DNA of 64,000 bases from Pseudoscleropodium purum (GCA_963969395.1 OZ017799.1:17176501-17240500), one strand, 5' to 3'. Positions 33,511 through 46,738 are shown, counted from the stretch's first letter. Notes: generated by a model from the sequence alone, not told the origin. Numbers and translations are program-made.

Positions 33511-36500
33511 TTAATACAAAACCTGATCTTCGTCCAGGTACCGTTGCTTCACATTGCTTACATAGAGCATGGTCACACCTGGGTCTTCATCGTGCACCAG
33601 CAGCTTGTACGATGCCGCAGAAGCAGTCCTCACATCTCCACTACACGGGGGATTACCCAACTGCTGAGAGAAGCAGTCTTGATGGCCTCTGTCTCCATCT
33701 TGACAATATTTTGCATCACCCGTTTCTCCCGAAGTGCAATTCAACGAATCAGAAGACGAGTTCGCCAAATTTGCATTGTGTGTACCACAGGGACTTTCTC
33801 CTTCCACTAACTGTAACCAGAGAGAAAACATTTAGAGCAGAACAAGAACAAAACGGACTTGGCGAAGAATACTGAGATGAGATTTGGGGTTACCTGATGC
33901 GTTGCTCGCATTATTGCAGTGAAAGTCTTCATTTCAGAAGTCGGGCTCGCATCACCGGTTTCACCCGAAGTGCAATTCAACGAATCAGAAGACGAGTTCG
34001 CCAAATTTGCATTGTGTGTGCCACAGGGAATTTCTCCTTCCACTAACTGTAACCAGAGAGAAAACATTTAGAGCAGAACAAGAACAAAACGGACTTGGCG
34101 AAGAATACTGAGATGAGACTTGGGGTTACCTGATGTGTTGCTCGCATTATTGCAGTGAAAGTCTTCATTTCAGAAGTCGGGCTCGCATCACCGGTTTCAC
34201 CCAAAGTGCAATTCAACGAATCAGAAGACAAGTTCGCCAAATTTGCTTCGTATGTGCCACAGGGAATTTCTCCTTCCACTAACTGTACCCAGAGAGAGAA
34301 CATTTAGAGCAGAACAAGAACAAAAACAAGACGGACTTGGCGAAGAATACTGAGATGAGCCTTGGGGTTACCTGATGAGTTTCTGGCATTACCATAGTAA
34401 CGGTCTTCACGTCAGTAGCCGGGCTCGCCTGCGCAAACTTTGAACAGAGACCTTTAACAGCAGGGGTTTTCGCATTCGGTAGAACTTTCTTGCCTCGGAG
34501 GACCTGCAAATCAGGTTGAACAAGGGCAGTGTACTGTCAAAGAGCACATGACCCAATTCACTTTCATTCAGAAGCACTCATGTCACAGAGAAAAAATGTA
34601 AGGCCGGTAGTCTTCCAAAAGCTAGATAATGAAGTAGGGTGAAAACGTACATAGCCTCCTTGACAATTTCGGTAGCAGAGCAGCAAGTCCCCATCTTGAA
34701 GATGGTGGAAGTTCACAAAATCCCCTGTGTCACTCACAAAGCCTCAGTAACATTATCTCAATTTCCATTTACCAATGGTGTAACCAGATTCCATCGCTTC
34801 AAAATTCTACACCAGAAAAAAATAAGTGTAGGAACTTGACTTCTTGAACGATTTTGGACGACAGGAACATACTATCCACCAGTTCGGAACTCTAAAATGT
34901 TCTATGAATACGGAATGCAATTTTGAATGTTCCTTGACACGGTATGGGGAGTATACCAATATTCTCCAGCAGATACATTCGGCTTTTGTTGTTCGGCCAA
35001 AACCTAAAACATCCAATCAAGTCAACACCAATGAACTCGATTCCGTATCTCATCTATCCAGGACGTTCCAAGCCAGGAGAGCTAGAGCTAGAAACACAAC
35101 TTAGTCAAAACATTCATCGAATTCTTCATTTTATGTGCACCTGATTAATGCCCCACAAAAATGAATTTACCTGTACCGGGCTGTCCAAAATTTTCCACAA
35201 TCGTAGTCCTGGAAAGAAAGCAGGATGCCATCCCTCTCAACCAAAAACGGAAAATGTCTTTCTGCGTCTTTCTGCAAGAATCGAACCCATGAATATCATC
35301 AATGTTTTCATTGCGATGTCAATTATCTTACCATCAGTAAACGCATAGCGCGCCACTGGCCTGATTGGAAGCTGCAGAGCATCGAATCCTTCCTTAATTA
35401 GAGTCTACACAATTATTCAATATATTGTCAGCCCCCGTCATCATCTGCATCGACAAGCATCTAGCTGATGTATCTGCATTCAATTAGATATCGATCTATT
35501 CGAGTTATATGCCACAAACCATCACTCATTGGATAAAGTACCGTTAAAGTCAGTATCAGAAGTCACAAGATTATCCACTTGCATTCAATTCTGTCCATAA
35601 CATCAAGGTGAGTTATGAACTACCTTGATGCTTTTGACGCACACACTATGGCCACTAGTCTCATTGTTGATGTAGGTAGACTAATCCCAGTGAGTTCTGA
35701 ACTAGCTTAGTGCTTTTGATGCGGATAATGTCGAATAGTCTGGTTGTTGATGCACGTAGACTAATAGCATAACCCTGGCCGCTCTGGCCAGTTTCCTATC
35801 GGCACTGTTGATTGTGAGTACGTCATGTCACTTACCTTGGGCAAGACAATACGTCCCAAGCTGCTCACGTCACTTGCTCGTAACACTTTCTGAAAGAGAA
35901 AGTCGTATCCCTGACGCAATAATCATCAAAAGTCATTAACATAAACAAGCGCTTGCAGGTGCAGCACACTAGCTACCTACAACAAACTTACAGTCGAATT
36001 CCTTTCAGCGATTCAATCACGCTCGGAAAACCAGATTGTTCATGAGAGCAGTCTACTTACTTAATCAACCGCCTTTGGATCTTTCAATTGTGGCTTGAAA
36101 ACAATAACAAGACGACGGAGTTGAATCAGATCACTCAGCTTTACTTACTGTGTCGTTTCCATTGCTGAACTCGGATTCCATGTCCACTTGCTTTCGGTGA
36201 TCATCGCTGGTGGAGAGTCGGCACTGCCGTGACTGATTTTCGCTCTTAATCCTCATCAGGTGGTGACGCTGCTGCGCCCGCGTTTGAACCCGTTGACGCA
36301 CCAAATGAGACTTCCGAATCGCCCTGATGTAAGCCGCGCCCTGGTTCACAATCTCGCCTGTACCTGCCAAGTACACCTTGCTGAGAACATCACCTCCATA
36401 ATGTCTAAGTATGGGACCTCGTACTCCTAAAGGACCACAAATTCACGATTATAAAATGACCAATTTGATTGCAAAATATAATTCAAACGAATCAGAGAAG

Positions 36501-38157
36501 AAGAGTGCACGTGTGAATCAAAACATAAATAAAACTAATCATGGACCTCATACCCCTAATATGGGACCTCGTACCCCTAATGTATAAGTAATGGGCCTCG
36601 TACCCCTAATGAGTGCTATAAACATGACGCCCAATTTGGTTCTCTTTGTCCTTTAGGGGCTAATTATGGATCTGGCCAAGTTGAACATCTGAACAGATCT
36701 CCAGAAAAGAATTCCAAGACGCTATCTCCTCAGCAAACCAAGACAAAGATACTAAGGGTTGTCAAGCCTTAGTGTCCTTGGACAAACTGATCAAATAACT
36801 TTGACTTGCCTACCTGCAAATGTCATAGATTATGTTAGAATTGGAGTTTAGCAACCAAACACACCCACGATTAAGGCAATAACCTGCTCCACAAGCATGG
36901 TAAAATTTATTATTGCAGACAGCTATCAGAACTCTAGTTTTTTCCTTCTCCAGAATTGTCGGAAAACGGATTGATAAACCCTATTAGCAACGTGAAGAAG
37001 AGGAGCTCAAATTCACTGCAATTTTCGGTAACATCCCACAACAAGGGACACGGCAAAGTGCACTGAGCATGCTTCACCCTGCAATGCAATTTGCCGTTCA
37101 CCCAAGGCTGCACCTCTAATGTGAGATGTTGAACAATCTTTCTTACCACGAGGACTCCCCTTCGCGTTGAAACCATTTCCATCCCCAGAAGTTGTGTTGA
37201 TTTCAGGATTGTGGTGCCGTTGTGGCGTTGATGCCATGCCAAGATGCACAATCTCTCGCCTGATCGCCACCATAACATCTTCCTCATCTTGCGACTTCGC
37301 AGCCCAGTGGTTGACATGCTCCAAGAGCATTTGCAGCCCTCGTATTCCACCCCCCAGCCGTGCAACCGCGGTTTGGAGCGTTTCTTCTCGCACTTTGACT
37401 CCGCGTAAAATGTCGCTCAAGGTCACCTTCCTCTGGAGACTGTTGAAGGACTTCTCCGGGGCTGCAGCAGAATCGGACGATGCCCAAGGCAGAAAATCCT
37501 CATCGGCCTCCACTTCTTGCTTGACATCGCAAATGAGTGTCTCCGTGTCAAGCGTGTCCCCACTTCCCACACTGAAATCCACACCAAAGTTACATATAAC
37601 CACATTTTGACATCCCCACAAATCTGTGACCAACTGGGTGAAATAAATAGACTCATAGCACGCTTCCGAATTTCAATGTGTTGTGAATTCATGTCAGGGT
37701 TTCTCTTTCTTTTAGGCTCAAGTCAAATCCTAGCCTCCAGATGAGGATGCATTCCTCATGAGCATCCTCATACTGGTAATTCATGAAGCCGAGACATGTT
37801 ATGGTTCTTATGCGTTCGGTGTGCAGTAGGTTGCTCCAATCTGTAGAAATTAAGGACAATCAACAGACTACTAAGATCGTGTGAATTCTTTCATAGCCTT
37901 AAAATCAGATGCACTCGCCTTACATAAAAACCTGTGAATGAGTCATGTCATAAGCCAGTGAATCTTAACTTCCTATTTCCTTCCGGAAGACGTGATTTAA
38001 ATGCAACCCCAAAACTAACCTGATAAGGTGTCGATTGGTGAGAACTCCTGAGCCTTGCCGAACTGCACGCACGAGTTCATAATCCCCACCACCTGGTTCA
38101 CACAGGGCTCTACGCCGCAATTACTTGCTCCAGCCAGAAGAATCGTCAATGCCGCAC
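33511..38157 (-). CDS. ABI3: ABI3/VP1-type B3 transcription factor, paralog 1 (12 exons found, 5' exon missing)
   Basis: Nuclear B3 regulator of the ABI3/FUS3/LEC2 group, which binds RY (CATGCA) elements and acts in ABA and desiccation responses. Exons: 38157-38020, 37840-37774, 37571-37147, 36363-36149, 35910-35836, 35271-35171, 35003-34957, 34724-34651, 34503-34372, 34282-34130, 34046-33894, 33810-33511. Phases join throughout, giving about 626 codons. B1-like: VTLSDILRGVKVREETLQTA with ARLGGG in exon 3. B2-like basic: AIRKSHLVRQRVQTRAQQ in exon 4. B3 spans exons 5-9: FLFQKVLRASDVSSLGRIVL, then KDAERHFPFL, FWPNNKSRMYLLENIGDFV, LQDGDLLLCYR and VLRGKK. Exons 10 and 11 are tandem duplicates. 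The initiator exon upstream of 38157 was not identified. Confidence 0.85.
33712..34425 (-). repeat. 236-bp tandem triplication creating two extra ABI3-1 exons
   Basis: Three units: 33712-33947, 33948-34183 (236 bp each) and 34184-34425 (242 bp, with a 6-bp insertion in its intron). Each unit holds the end of one exon (SPTSEMKTFTAIMRATHQ), an 83-89 bp intron, and the start of the next exon (LVEGEIPCGT...GETGDA). Duplication fused the two halves into two new 153-nt exons (34282-34130 and 34046-33894), both phase 0-0. The units are almost identical, so they are recent. ABI3-2 has only the single ancestral exon pair. Confidence 0.92.
36410..36660. repeat. Short tandem words and dispersed repeat in ABI3-1 intron 3
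   Basis: The phrase ATGGGACCTCGTACCCCTAA recurs about four times (near 36413, 36540, 36560 and 36590). The block 36423-36655 is bounded by CTCCTAAAGGACC and GTCCTTTAGGGG as inverted ends, and includes the intron-borne repeat seen in LON2. Confidence 0.55.
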
Positions 38158-38757
38158 CTGCAACGCACAATCTACGACTATTCTACAACGGCACTCCTGT
38201 GAAAACCCCGTGGTGACAATCATCGTGACAAATCCCTCCGAATGCACAGGGTCCTGGGTCGTGAAGCCTATCTCTTCTGCCTACTATCTACCTCTGCCTC
38301 CGTTGTCCTCGACCTCTACTGTATCTGCCCATGCCAAGCGTCCTGAGCAAACTAACAAAACTTAAGAGCGAAGTTGAAAGCTCCAACTCTACCACCCAAA
38401 ATCGCAAGCTCCAACGGGGTTTACTTACCCCAACACCTTATTAGAAGCTCCAGTCACCAGTGAAGCAGCAAGACAACTGGAACCCAAACTGAAGCCAAAG
38501 CCCTGAACAGTTAAAAAGAGAGTTCTCCGTCAATCATCTGCAAGGGAGTGTGAAAAGCTAGCCATGCGAATTGTGCGATGGAAGCCCACAAGCTGCCGAG
38601 GCTTCATCAGAGGGTCTGCACAAAGCGGCAGATGGACGGAAGCAGCCCATGGCTTCGGTACGGTACTGTAGTTCTACTCATTTTTATTAGCGACTTTACC
38701 CCGCAAAGGTTCCTCCAAAGGTTTTGGGGTTCAGGGTCGACTACCGTACGTGAAGAG
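38158..38757 (-). promoter_or_regulatory. ABI3-1 5' region with unassigned first exon
   Basis: Genic base composition continues upstream of exon 38157-38020. On the minus strand there is a good donor (GTTGGG then GTAAGTAAA, near 38428) and two short upstream ORFs starting near 38609 (25 codons) and inside it, MASFSHSL. None joins the next exon in the required phase without a stop. A spliced 5' leader with uORFs is plausible. Confidence 0.4.
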
Positions 38758-38992
38758 GTCGGCCAGGGAGGAATTGACCCCTCTATTGCCCCGTTGTAGA
38801 AAACACTGAAATTTTTTATTTGCCACATGTAATAAAATTTGCAAATTCTGAATTCATATTTGCATTCGGAGGCCCCAAATTATCAACGGGACGAGGTGAA
38901 ATACAAAATTTAAGCGGCACAAAATAGGGGGCAATTTTGACATTTACCTCTGGCGGGGCAATAGAGGGATCAATCCTCCCTGGCCAACCCCA
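38758..38992. mobile_element. TIR element ~230 bp upstream of ABI3-1
   Basis: GGCCAGGGAGGAATTGAC and CCCTCTATTGCCCCG near 38760-38795 are repeated inverted near 38953-38990 (CGGGGCAATAGAGGG, then TCAATCCTCCCTGGCC). The inverted ends are about 38 bp with a couple of mismatches. There is no ORF. No target-site duplication could be assigned. Confidence 0.65.
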
Positions 38993-39444
38993 ACCAACCA
39001 AGCTGAAAGGATTGGCTGCATGGAAGTCTCCTGGAGAGCGAAGCTAAGCCAAGTAGGAATGCCAGATCATGCAACTCCAGGAACTGGGAACGTGGGGCTC
39101 ATTCATTGCAAGGGACTCGTGAACTCCAGTGACGTGGCTGGCTGACATGCAGACCAGGAATCGGGCCAACGTCATGGTCGGTTGGTTCAGGGAGAATCGC
39201 GGGTTGGGTTCACCCTTGGGTTGGTGGAATTGGGAAAAAAATTAGATCGCAGGTTGACTGGAGGTTTGCATATTTTTGGCCCAATATATATATACTTAAA
39301 AATTAGACCGCAGGTTGACTGGAGGTTTGCATACTTGAATTAGACTGATTGAATTCAAGATTTTACTTGTAGAATAGAACAACAAATCAATTATTTGTTC
39401 ACTTGTATTTTGTTCAATTCATTTTTTAATTAAAAAAGACATGT
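38993..39444. other. Intergenic; block shared inverted with 55.3 kb
   Basis: About 45 bp around 39075-39119 (ATGCAACTCCAGGAACTGG, GCTCATTCATTGCAAGGGA) recurs in reverse orientation at about 55275-55320. A direct repeat TTAGA(T/C)CGCAGGTTGACTGG occurs at 39242 and 39302. No gene. Confidence 0.5.
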
Positions 39445-42100
39445 TTAATCCTTAAATTCCTAAGTGACCATATATGGTCAATCTGAAATATCACGTTCAT
39501 TTTGAGATGGGCAATTAAATTTGTTTAACCATTTAAGAAAAAATTCAAGCAATTTTTAGGGTTAATTATTGAAAACTTTCATTTTTTACTAAAAAAGGTA
39601 CATATTTGATTGTTGAGAGGTCTCCAAAGCCATGTATGTCCATTAGTGGAAGAGTAAAACTTGCTAGTTTTATTTCATTTCCCAACTTTGAGCAACTTCA
39701 CTTGATTTGAGATCTAAAAACTTGCACTTATCAGTTTGCTTTGAAAATGGTCCCAGTGGAAAGAGTAAAGTGTTTTGATGATTTTCATCATTGAAGATTT
39801 TAAAAAGTGTTGATTTGGAATTATTTGTGATTTATTTTTATAGAAAAAATTGCAAGGTGGATTGTGTAATGAGCTTAATAGCTTTTTGAGTGAAATTAAG
39901 TTTTTTGAAAGTGCATTTTAGAGTACTAACACAATTTATAGTTGTTCATGTCACCTCCAACTTAAAAAACTTTTATGTGCAAATTTCTAAAACATTGTGG
40001 GAAGGGGCAGCATACTAAAATAGAAAATTTACATTTATGCCATATTTAACTACTTTTGGACTATTGAAAGTCCAAAATTCAGAAGATGCCCAAATTCCCA
40101 AATGCATACAGTTATACAATGCATCGAGAGATGTCCAAATATAATGTGAAGTTTACATTATATAAAAGTGTTTAGGGAGAACAGTTCTAAAGCTTAGAAA
40201 TTAGGCTATTAGGAGTTCCAATTTATTCTGAGGGGATTTGGTAGACCCTTCATTTGAGCATGGGAATTTTGAAAAGACAATATTAGAAAACTATTTAGGG
40301 TCAATCTAGAGAAGCCCAATGAATGAATCCATGTCCATGCTTGATGATGATAGAGATTCCATTTGGAGATTTCCCAATAAATGTGTAGTATATCCGTGAA
40401 CTTCCCTTAAAATATGTATGACTTCAATGTGGGATTTTATAAATAATATAATTCAAGATAACATGAAAGTTTAGAAATTTTCTTTTTACTATGCTATTCT
40501 ACGAGTTTGATACCTAAAATAATTTGTGCTAAAATATGTATCCAGTTCTCTAGAACAAATGTTTTACATGAGGGGTGAAATAGTACCCCAAGAAGCGACA
40601 GGTTGCATAGGTACATGTCAAGAAAGAAAAAATTTGTGATTGACAATTGCTTAAGCTACCACTTATAGTTGAGGCTCCAAAAGGAAGGACTAATCAGAAA
40701 TCCTCCGACGGAGAACTAAGTAAACCTTGGAAGACAAGCAGGTTCATTATTAATACCGTGCACAATGCATGTTGTGTCTTATATCCTTCATTGTTTGCCG
40801 TATGGAGAGTATAAACGAAAACTTACAATGCCTTCTTCCATATTCATGTGGTCAATGGCTACAAATTTTAAAACCGGTAGAAAGTACAATCCAGAGAATT
40901 AGAAAAACAAAAGGTTACAAACAACGGAAACAAAGAAATTAAGAATGATATTAAGAGTAGTCACACTACAAGCAACAAAACTGTCTTGTAGCTATGTCAT
41001 TATCGTTATCGCTTACAAGATCCACAACAAGAATGTATAGACAAAATAGTAATCGAAGGTACCAGAGCCAAAGCATTCACTACGACTACTAGAAAGATTT
41101 TGGTGCTAGCCCTAAACGTAACAACCCGTTCTGCATTTCCAACAAGAATAAACTAAAAAGATGTACAGAACCATGTATGAGAAAATCCGACAATGCAATC
41201 GTGACGTCGAACGAAGATTGCATCTAGAGATCTCTTGATGGCTATAAACCACAAGACTTGGTAAGCAATCAAGGGTCCACCTGGTTTGCCCTACTCAAAT
41301 TTGCAAGAGCGGCCTCTTGACTTCTCTTAGAAATAGTCCGTGATTTAGGATGGACTATCTTGGACCAAGCTGCGTATACTACACAAGATGCATCCACCCA
41401 TGTGGGTGAAGTTTCTTCAACAATCCATTTTCCATGCTAACAATTTCAGTTTCTCAATTCCAACATATTTTCTAAATTATCGGGTCTCCAATATTGGGGC
41501 ATGAACATCTATTTTTCTCATGTCCTACCTCTTTGCACACTTTGGACAATGCTCTTCCTTTCCAAACAACACAAACTAAAGGGTCTTCAGGTCTGAGAAG
41601 AATCAATGAGCCTTAGCGAATGTCAACCTAAGGATTGAAGCTTTCCCTTGGTGCTTCATTTGTGGGGCCGCAATAACGTTCTAAGTCCTCTTCCTTTGGA
41701 ATAGTGTCAACCAGATTAACCCTTGGTCCTTGGCGAAGACTTTCTTCATCCGTCACCCTCTAATTGTGCTTTGGTCAAAAGCCTTCCACCAACTCTGGAA
41801 GACATACAAGTAGTGGTTCCTTTAGCTCGCATAGAACATGCTTCCAGTATCCACGTATGGACCAAATGCAGTTGCAAATCCCTCGCATTTTGTCATTCCA
41901 TTCTATCAATACTGAATGTGCTTTTCAAGTCCTGCCAATATGAAACCCTTATTCATGGTAGCTTTGCACACCTTTTCCCTAGCCTTCTCTTGATTTCTTA
42001 ATGGATTTGGAACTTCATTATCCAAACAAGCTTAAATGGGGTAGGCTTCGAACAGCCTGTAGAGAGTATGGGTCGCCCTTTGGAGTCTTTCTTCCTTAGG
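39445..42100. other. AT-rich intergenic; possible TTAA terminus at 39445
   Basis: TTAATCCTTAAATTCC at 39445 looks like a decayed TTAA-type end. No coding region recognised to about 41700; frames at 41723-42001 (+) are short and unlike known proteins. It includes several copies of the GAGATCTC-centred palindrome. Confidence 0.45.
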
Positions 42101-42139
42101 CATTGAGAAGATATGTCAGATGGCAACTACTTTGAATCA

Positions 42140-44814
42140 ACTACGGACTTTTTGAACTTCATAACAAGGACTCCACGTAGAACTTAAAGAGATGCATCTC
42201 CCCTAAATCAATTATATGAGACGTGCCATTGCACAAAAAACCCTTGACAAAAGACTTAAAGCCCCCCACCTCTTGTATAAAATCTAGCAAAAAAGAAAAT
42301 TCTTGAGACTCCATAAAGGCTTTCATGAGATCAGCCACAACAAAAGTGTTCTTGCTCTTCAGGGACTTTGAGAGGTGAATGAAGTAAGCATCGATGTCCT
42401 TGTGAGTATGTCCTACTTGTAGAAATCCAACTTGAATTTCTTTGAAAATGCCTCATGCAGTAAGCAAAGACAAGAATGCTATGAGGTACTGGTTTTTGTT
42501 ATCCTTGGTAGAGTTGTCAAATTGCAGATAAAGATTCTTGGGAAGAGGAAGGGCTCCATGTCGAGAACTTGGTTCAATGAAGTTCAAAGTGTCCATACAT
42601 CTAGATTTCCCTCTAAGTAGTGCCTCAAACAAAGCATTCGGTGGTGCATACGAAAAGAGGTCACTTGTCTCACACATTGGTGCCGCCTCTAGTCAACGGA
42701 AAAGTCTAGCCAACAAAGAAATCGTGAAGTTTGAGTCCCCTAGCCAATATGATGGGGCATAATGCGTGTATGCACCATCACCATGCCCATGAGCTACCAT
42801 TCAAGTTACACTCATGGAAAATTGACCCAATCCTTGTGTGGCCTTGGTTGTAACCCGCAATCTAGGTAGAGCCATCTTAGAAGTGTCCATCTTGTTGTGA
42901 ATAATACACAATATTTCCTGAGGGTTCCTTTTGGACTCTTCACGCCACGAGGCATACAAACAACAGCAGGATGCTTGATGATTTAGATGTTTAGTTCGTT
43001 GCTTCATGAACTCAATGTACTCCGGGCCTCCCTTAGACGATTTGAGGATGAATTACTGCAAGTCATCGCATGTAGTGCATTTTGCAAATGAGCTTCCAAC
43101 AGGCTTTATAGAAACATTGTTAAAGTACTCTTTCTTGATTCTACTGATAGTAGATTGGTTGACAGCAAGAAGGCCATAATCCATATTCAATTGTAGACAA
43201 CAATACAAAACAAGTAAGTGACGAATCCAAAGGCATTGTAAAAATGTCCAGGACAATGAGACCATGCAAAAGACACACATCATTGATAAAATGACTATGG
43301 CCTAATCCATTTGGAGATCTCCTGATGATATGACTTATTAGGAGATTTCCTAATAAATGGAGATACCTACAAAACATCCAATGAAATTGAAAACAAGCAG
43401 AACCCCGAATGACTACAAGTATAAGTTAATAATTAGTGTACTACCTCATTAGCATTAGCTTGAACATGCTTCCAGTTGTTCCCCGCAAGCAGATATTTAA
43501 GTATATCTACTCTCCCATTTTGAATCATTCTCATTTGATGGGGTATTTAGTCAGAGTTGTTGTCAATGATTGATTTCATTGTTCCGGTAACCTGAACAAT
43601 GCACATTCTGGGGTACTTAATCCCCTTGTTTCCATGTGTAGTCAAAACCGTGCCTTGTTTGTACATCTCAATGTAATTGTGATATGTCGACTTCGGAATC
43701 GTGTGAATAAGGTACCATGCCATGCTAAATATATCCACTTCTTCCAAAGTAACATACTTGCACTTCTGATTACCATCTACAGCATGTAATTGTCCGCCAA
43801 TAGCAATCCTGTATTGTCAACGTTCCTCAAAAGACTTCAACCAGAATAACTAGCAAACTCTCAAAGTCTACTCCATTGGAAAGAATTGGTAGCATCGACT
43901 ATGGTAGCATTTCTTGGAACAGACCTTCCGAATTTTGTCGTTTGCTATTTTTTTGACGTAAAGTGAGTCCTTCTACTGAAGACTAGGTTTTTGAACGATG
44001 AAGCAATAAGGTGCCTTCGCTCTTCCACTAAGGTAGGTAAGGGGATCCTACAGATCTAGAAGGGATGCAAAGTACTCAACTGTTTCTTTTAATGATTGGT
44101 TGTTTGGAAACCAACACTCCAACATGCGCCATCAAGCATGCGTCATAATATCTTCTTTGTTACCTATAAGAATGTCTAGGACTGTGACACCAATGTAGTC
44201 CTCACTAAGTGTACTATCTTAGAAATGATTGTTTGCTCTCCAATAGTTTATTCGATCCGCGGAAAGAAGTACACCTACAGAATCCCTACGGTGCACCTCT
44301 ATTTCCGTCCACTCATCCTGGCAAATATACTGATGTGTATCCATGGAAATATCTTCTGATGATTTGGCAACGTTGTCGACTCTACATAGAATTGTCCGGT
44401 CTACCGCATCCATCAACGTTGACAAATCCTTTTGGCAAGGGTTCAATCTAAAGTGTTGTGCTTTTGAAATGAACGAATGTGGCTATAAGAGAAGAAACAC
44501 CTACAAATTTATCGGGATGGCCACACCGAGCCATTCGCTTTAAGGGTGAGCTTCCACCACTGACCCTACTTCTACTTCACCCAATCCTTCAACAAAAATT
44601 TTAACGCAATTACCATATTGATGGATGAATTTGTACCACAAGACTTTTGGAAGTCACCCTCCTCTTGGGATCCTAAAGTGTATGGGGTAATTGCATCAAT
44701 GAGGGACTCAAAGCAAGAATAAATTGTACCAGAACCAACTTCCCTAGTAACCATGTCTTTTAAAACCTGATATTGAATGAAAAACTTTGCAAATGACATA
44801 AACGACCTACACAA
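42140..44814 (-). pseudogene. Decayed gene with DNxxxDNKN / VGHTHxDID motifs (DUF7869-like)
   Basis: Reading the minus strand from about 44814 to 42140 gives one protein-like message broken by stops and small frame changes. Upstream parts include the frames at 44219-44446 and 43547-43747. Then come KKEYFNNVSIKPVGSSFAKC (ends near 43053), HNKMDTSKMALPRL (42801-43007), NLYLQFDNSTKDNKNQYLIA (about 42490-42550), a TGA, then VGFLQVGHTHKDIDAYF (about 42370-42430). The combination is that of a large family of unknown function, which I recall as DUF7869, found in repeat-like multicopy genes. The in-frame TGA follows GC and fits a CGA-to-TGA change. It may derive from a mobile element; I cannot prove that. 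Confidence 0.55.
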
Positions 44815-46738
44815 TTAGGCACCCAGTTCCTAATATTCAAATCTCATATCTAGAAAAGGAAAAGAGTAAGTGTACTTGAAATTCTACAAACAAGGTACCT
44901 TGGTTAGATGAACATCACTAATCTAGGAAAATGAATGTAGAAAGTTTTTACCTACATCTAGAGATCTCTGGATACAAGTACGGAATATCTTCATTGAATG
45001 TAGATGCAAAAAAGAGCAAGCACTACTGAAGTAGGAAGCTTGCAATATATACAGATTGATTATGAGGCTCCATACAAGCGTGTGTGTAACACACAATAGC
45101 TATGGTTTCACAAGCAAGAACGACAACAAAAAAACCTGTAGTTCTAGAAGGGGTTATGTCTAGTAAATGATGACCTCATTTTCATATGAAGGTACAGGAT
45201 CATAAACATCCATCTAGAGATCTCTCGACAACGTCATATGAAATCAATTTAGGTAAAAATAAGTATATGAACAAATTCTTTACCCTGGATGATGCTTCTC
45301 TTTGTATCTAGAGATCTCTTGTTGAGTGCTTCCAGATCTCTATTGCATCATCTAAGGAACCAACTAGTGTTGTAATAAAAACTTTGAGAACACTAATGGG
45401 TTCATTGAGAGATGTCCCAAAGTTGAAACACATAGAAGTTTGTAATTGACCATCGGAAAGTCTCCTAATGACCATGTTAACTAAATCTCATGAGGTTTTA
45501 TCGTAATATGGCATATTCATGCCAGCGGGAGATCTCGAAATGAATCATTTTCACAAATGCTATAGAATGGCATTTAAGTACTTTATAATATTTCCAACTG
45601 GAGATCTTCCAAAATGAAGGGTTGTACTTCATTGTCAAGTATGTCTAGACATATTCATATTTTACAAGTATGCATGTTTTATAGTATGCCATACTCTGAC
45701 ACATGTAATCAAGGTGTACTTCTTCACTAGCTATGACTCCTACTCTCCTATGTATCATTACAGATCAAAGTTTGATTTTCTAATGAAGAGGACCATTCTC
45801 ACAGAAGCCATTGCCCTCGGGAATTCCGCATTGCAGTACACATATCACTCCACACTACACCTTGCCGGAGGATGATGATCCACACTGGTTTAACTTTGTT
45901 GTCTACAATTTCTATTCCGCAAACTATAGCGGCTTCAAGGTAGGACTATGATAACAATGTAGGTCATTCAATGATCTCAAGAAAGGATGCAATCCCCTCC
46001 ATTTCGACATGCATAAGAAAAGATTGATATTGTTGCTTTATTGTGGAGCACTCCTATTAAATGCCTGCTGCATGTGTCATTCTAGAGCAATCACATGAAG
46101 AAATAGTCATCTGCAAAATACTGCACTTGGATTTAGTAGAGTGCGAGGATATCGTACCTTACAACCAAAAGAGATCTTGATCTACATTTCCGTGTGCATC
46201 AACCAAGAGGTAACGGCCATGCTGTAAAACACGTCTCTCAACTGCTATGCATCGATAGCTCCTTCACACACGCCTCTCAACTACTATGTGTCGACATCTC
46301 CTTCATGTGTGCAAAAGAATGAACTCTAGGTTGGTAAGAAGTCATGGTAGATCAACCTTTGATATACAAGCTCCAGTTTCTTGCCAAGAATTGGACAAGT
46401 TTGTGCAATTCTGTGTTTTGAATTTGGAATGCATTCTTCTAGTTTGTGCACAACTATGGACAGAATCTGTAGATGCTGATCCACCTTCCAAATGTTAACT
46501 ACGTTCTCGAAGACTGTGCAGCTCTGACTAATTGAAATCAAACGTGTGGAACTTCATTTCAAGGGCTCAATTTGGGATTGCATTATACAAATTTCAAACA
46601 TCTACTATAGAAAGGGGCGTGCATGCGGTCTTCAAACTCGAATCTCCTTTGGATTGCTAGAATTCGCAGCATTCAAGGCTGATATTGTTCCAAACACCAT
46701 TAGCACTTCTTTCTCGTGCTTTGGAAACAAATCTCACA
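44815..46738. other. Intergenic with many GAGATCTC palindromes
   Basis: No gene recognised; frames at 46286-46498 and 46546-46749 are short. Seven or more copies of a GAGATCTC-centred near-palindrome lie between 44954 and 45620. Confidence 0.5.

Noticed and set aside
37167..37610. 147-codon plus-strand frame
   Set aside because: Antisense to the ABI3-1 B1 exon at 37147-37571, which has splice sites and matching phase.
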